Positions 62,073 to 64,000 of a DNA stretch of 64,000 nucleotides are shown here, one piece after another. The stretch's first letter is position 1, and every line of letters starts with the position of its first letter. The position numbers and the translations under genes were made by a program. The DNA comes from Geobacter sp. AOG1 (GTDB taxonomy: Bacteria; Desulfobacterota; Desulfuromonadia; Geobacterales; Geobacteraceae), in assembly GCF_019972315.1 (NCBI RefSeq), contig NZ_BLIZ01000001.1, positions 1,686,513-1,750,512 of the forward strand, in the 5' to 3' direction. Under the pieces are notes generated by a model, which was not told the origin of the DNA, did no database searches, and saw nothing but the letters and a program-made list of their open reading frames with translations.

Positions 62073-62183
62073 ATGAAGACAGTACTCGTCGGGCCGGTCG
62101 CGATCGGGGCACTGGACGAACGGATCGAGAAAGAAGTGACCATTCTTGTGGATAGATTCAGCGCGCTGCTGGAGAAACTGTAG
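62073..62183 (+). CDS. Very small protein (36 residues), possible
   Basis: Begins MKTVLVGPVAIGALDERIEK and ends in an amphipathic helix (TILVDRFSALLEKL). ACGAGGAGAGCG is a strong ribosome site 7 bases before the ATG at 62073. Position between two genes on the same strand is consistent with an operon member. No homologue comes to mind. Confidence 0.45.
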   Translation: MKTVLVGPVAIGALDERIEKEVTILVDRFSALLEKL

Positions 62184-62212
62184 GCAATCATCTACTCATT
62201 CAGGAGTTCCCC

Positions 62213-62563
62213 ATGACTAAACCGAAAGCCTTGCTGCTTGCCGGATTCACCCTCTGGCCGATTGTCTACATGTTCCTGTTCATGGCGGTGATTTTTTCCC
62301 AGGTGTTCACCGGCATGGGTACGCACCCCACGGGCGACGGCATGCCGCTGGCCTTCAAGATCATCTTTCCCCTGCACTTTCTCACCATGCTGGAGATATT
62401 CGCCCTGATCGCCATCTATATCTGGCACATCTTCAAGACGGATGTCATTTCCCAGGACAAGAAGGCGCTCTGGGCGGTGGTCATCTTCCTGGGGAACATG
62501 GTCGCCATGCCGGTGTACTGGTATCTCTACATATGGAAATATGCAGACGAAGCCAGCCGGTGA
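62213..62563 (+). CDS. Small membrane protein
   Basis: A 116-residue protein with three hydrophobic helices (about 7-32, 46-72, 84-108), including LLAGFTLWPIVYMFLFMAVI, the N-terminal one. AGGAG precedes the ATG by 6 bases. Similar three-helix proteins are common and of unknown role. Confidence 0.75.
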   Translation: MTKPKALLLAGFTLWPIVYMFLFMAVIFSQVFTGMGTHPTGDGMPLAFKIIFPLHFLTMLEIFALIAIYIWHIFKTDVISQDKKALWAVVIFLGNMVAMPVYWYLYIWKYADEASR

Positions 62564-62614
62564 TTGTTATAATACTGGCGGTACCGTGGCAGTCCCGGTA
62601 ACGATGAAAGCGCC

Positions 62615-62642
62615 TTGACTTGGAACTGTGCGCCATTAAAAT
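62615..62642 (+). promoter_or_regulatory. Likely sigma-70 promoter
   Basis: TTGACT (62615-62620), 16 bases, TAAAAT (62637-62642), 51 bases before the proline-rich protein start. Confidence 0.6.
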
Positions 62643-62693
62643 GTATCAGGAAAAGGGGTGTGACTGCGCGTGAGTTCCGGCGGAGGAGATATC

Positions 62694-62999
62694 ATGAAAC
62701 GTCTGAAAATCAGCCTTTTTGTTGGTGTAGTGTGTGTTGTCCTGAGTGGGGGGGCCTTGTGGGGAGCCGATCAAGAGCAACCGGCGAACGAGCCGGCTAC
62801 TGACAGCCAGCAGGCACCGCCGGAGCTTCCCTACCAGCCCCAGCCTTCCCCTTCGCCCCCTCCGTCTGTACCGGGAACGTCGGTCCCCGATGTGCAGACG
62901 CCGCCGGAGCCTCCCCCCGAAGCCCCTGCCGATCCGTGCAAGGGGTGCGTCTGCAGTGGGGCGATGGTCACGCCAGCGTGCCTGGAGTGCTGCCGGTGA
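62694..62999 (+). CDS. Small exported proline-rich protein with C-terminal cysteine cluster
   Basis: A 101-residue protein: signal peptide (about 1-23, cleavage near LWG-ADQ), a Pro/Glu/Ser-rich low-complexity middle (about 30-80), and a C-terminal tail with six cysteines (CKGCVC ... C-LE-CC). The tail may bind metal or form disulfides in the periplasm. ATG 62694 follows GGAGGAG. No family known. Confidence 0.7.
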   Translation: MKRLKISLFVGVVCVVLSGGALWGADQEQPANEPATDSQQAPPELPYQPQPSPSPPPSVPGTSVPDVQTPPEPPPEAPADPCKGCVCSGAMVTPACLECCR

Positions 63000-63049
63000 G
63001 AGGATAAGGTGACTGCTGTTGGCGGAGAAAATCGACATGCTCGAACAGC

Positions 63050-63076
63050 AAAGGCCGCGGATTCCGCGGCCTTTGT
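63050..63076. terminator. Bidirectional terminator
   Basis: AAAGGCCGCGG / CCGCGGCCTTT with loop ATT, between the proline-rich protein gene (+) and the peroxiredoxin gene (-). Confidence 0.88.
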
Positions 63077-63097
63077 CATGTCCAGAATATACTGAAC

Positions 63098-63766
63098 CTA
63101 TTTTCCCAGCGTTTTCTGCCCCGGCTTCCAGCCGATGGGACAGAGTTCGCCGGTCTGGAGCGCTTCCAGTACCCGCAGGGTCTCTTCCACGCTCCTCCCG
63201 ACCGAGAGGTTGTGGACCAGTACGTACTGGAGAACACCGGTCGGGTCGATGATGAAGAGGCCGCGCAGGGCTTCCCCTTCCTTCTCGTCGAGAATGCCGT
63301 ACCGGGCGGCCACTTCCTTCCTGAAGTCGGACAGGAGGGGATATTTCAGGTCTCCCAGGTCGCCCCGCTGGATCCAGGCAAGGTGGGAGTACTTGCTGTC
63401 CACGGAGGCGCCGAGGACTTCCGCATTCAGCTTCCGGAAGCTGTCGAGGGCGGCGTTGAACCCCCTGATCTCGGTGGGGCAGACGAAGGTGAAATCGTTG
63501 GGATAGAAGAAAAGGACCACCCATTTCCCCCGGTAATCGGCCAGTCCCACCTTCTTGAATTCGCCGTTGATCACGGCGTCCAGGGTGAAACCGGGGGCCG
63601 GTTGACCTACCCTGGCGGTGCCCCCATCCATGTGCGATTCCAGCGAGTGACTTGTCGCGAACATGCCGTGGGCTCTATCCACTTCAACCGCGAGGGCTCC
63701 ACTGCCGCCGCACGCGAATATGGCGGCTGCGAGAGCCGTCCCGCCCATCCATTGTCGTCCATTCAT
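63098..63766 (-). CDS. Typical 2-Cys peroxiredoxin with signal peptide
   Basis: Thiol peroxidase of the AhpC/Prx1 type. The 222 residues contain the peroxidatic Cys in FTFVCPTEI (about 93-101) and resolving Cys near the C-terminus (GELCPIGWKPG). Residues 1-27 (ALAAAIFACGGSGALA) form a convincing export signal, and residues 28-50 are an extra linker, so the enzyme is probably periplasmic, unusual for this class. ATG 63766 follows AGGAGG. Confidence 0.87.
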   Translation of the reverse strand: MNGRQWMGGTALAAAIFACGGSGALAVEVDRAHGMFATSHSLESHMDGGTARVGQPAPGFTLDAVINGEFKKVGLADYRGKWVVLFFYPNDFTFVCPTEIRGFNAALDSFRKLNAEVLGASVDSKYSHLAWIQRGDLGDLKYPLLSDFRKEVAARYGILDEKEGEALRGLFIIDPTGVLQYVLVHNLSVGRSVEETLRVLEALQTGELCPIGWKPGQKTLGK

Positions 63767-63953
63767 TGGTGTAAGTCCTCCTGGCCTGGTGTTGGTTGCC
63801 TGTTGCCGAATGAAAGCCGGCAGGCACACTAGATTGTACTTCCCCCCGACCGGTTTGCAACTGCCGGCTGCCATGAGGACTGGCGAAAAGGCTTTCCGTC
63901 GCGACGGGATTTGTGCTACAAAAGACCATTATTTACCCCTAAAGGAGATCGTC

Positions 63954-64000
63954 ATGAGCGAAGCAAAAAATCCCCAGGTCCTTATGGAAACCTCCATGGG
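63954..64000 (+). CDS. Peptidyl-prolyl isomerase, cyclophilin type (5' fragment)
   Basis: Only the first 15 codons are in the window: NPQVLMETSMG after the ATG, the usual first strand of bacterial cyclophilin-type PPIases (VxMETSxGxIxxEL). AAAGGAG precedes the ATG by 6 bases. Too short for certainty. Confidence 0.5.
   Translation, partial: MSEAKNPQVLMETSM

Overview
The window reads as a chromosomal segment of a member of the Geobacteraceae (Desulfuromonadia). I infer this from protein content (REC-PilZ and MshEN-REC regulators, a selenocysteine glutaredoxin, B12-radical SAM proteins, carboxy(nor)spermidine synthesis), GC-rich genes on both strands, and heptamer and palindromic intergenic repeats of the kind I associate with that group. 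It carries no rRNA, tRNA, CRISPR array, transposase or integrase that I can see. The left edge cuts an Rrf2-type regulator and the right edge cuts a peptidyl-prolyl isomerase.

Layout. 0-6.6 kb: Rrf2 regulator, TPR protein, recO, dnaB, a stand-alone lpxA, an enoyl-reductase-like protein and a REC-PilZ response regulator. 6.6-18.1 kb: a candidate structured RNA (minus strand, 6808-6639) and the L-Ara4N lipid A pathway. arnD is separate; then, past an exported TldD-type protease, come the split ArnA dehydrogenase, bcrC, ArnA formyltransferase, arnC, arnB, arnT and a TrhP-type U32 protein. 18.2-26.3 kb: ybgF/cpoB-like, LysM protein, dprA, topA, a zinc-ribbon protein, trmFO, maf. 26.5-28 kb: an AT-rich HAF-repeat secreted protein that looks acquired. 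28-31.8 kb: yggS, a polysaccharide deacetylase, an MshEN-REC regulator, proC. 32-37.7 kb: a polyamine module (HTH-cupin regulator with three evenly spaced operators, carboxynorspermidine dehydrogenase and decarboxylase, arginine decarboxylase). 37.8-40 kb: a radical SAM / DUF4130-type DNA metabolism pair. 40.3-43.2 kb: four small unrelated genes separated by attC-like sites. 43.2-58.8 kb: subtilase, FNT channel, MATE exporter, DUF3108 protein, ChaN protein, three radical-SAM/redox loci including a UGA-encoded glutaredoxin, a heme-protein/CopD fusion, acyP, ligA, uvrD/pcrA. 59-61 kb: a second attC-like cassette run ending next to a merB organomercurial lyase. 61-64 kb: small membrane and secreted proteins, a signal-peptide-bearing 2-Cys peroxiredoxin, and the start of a cyclophilin.

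The most unusual signal is a family of palindromic elements about 120-122 bp long with a conserved core (GGCGTAN...NTACG[CT]C at the exact centre) and arms that differ between copies yet stay self-complementary. Three copies bracket the polyamine regulator and dehydrogenase genes, some starting on the last base of a stop codon. A longer relative lies between the MshEN-REC gene and proC. One 121-bp copy lies inside the B12-radical SAM gene, where it is read through in frame and adds about 40 residues. Other standouts are the Sec-glutaredoxin with a SECIS-like hairpin, the two attC-like cassette regions, a merB without merA, the rod-shaped RNA candidate, and the 34-bp-phased operator triplet.
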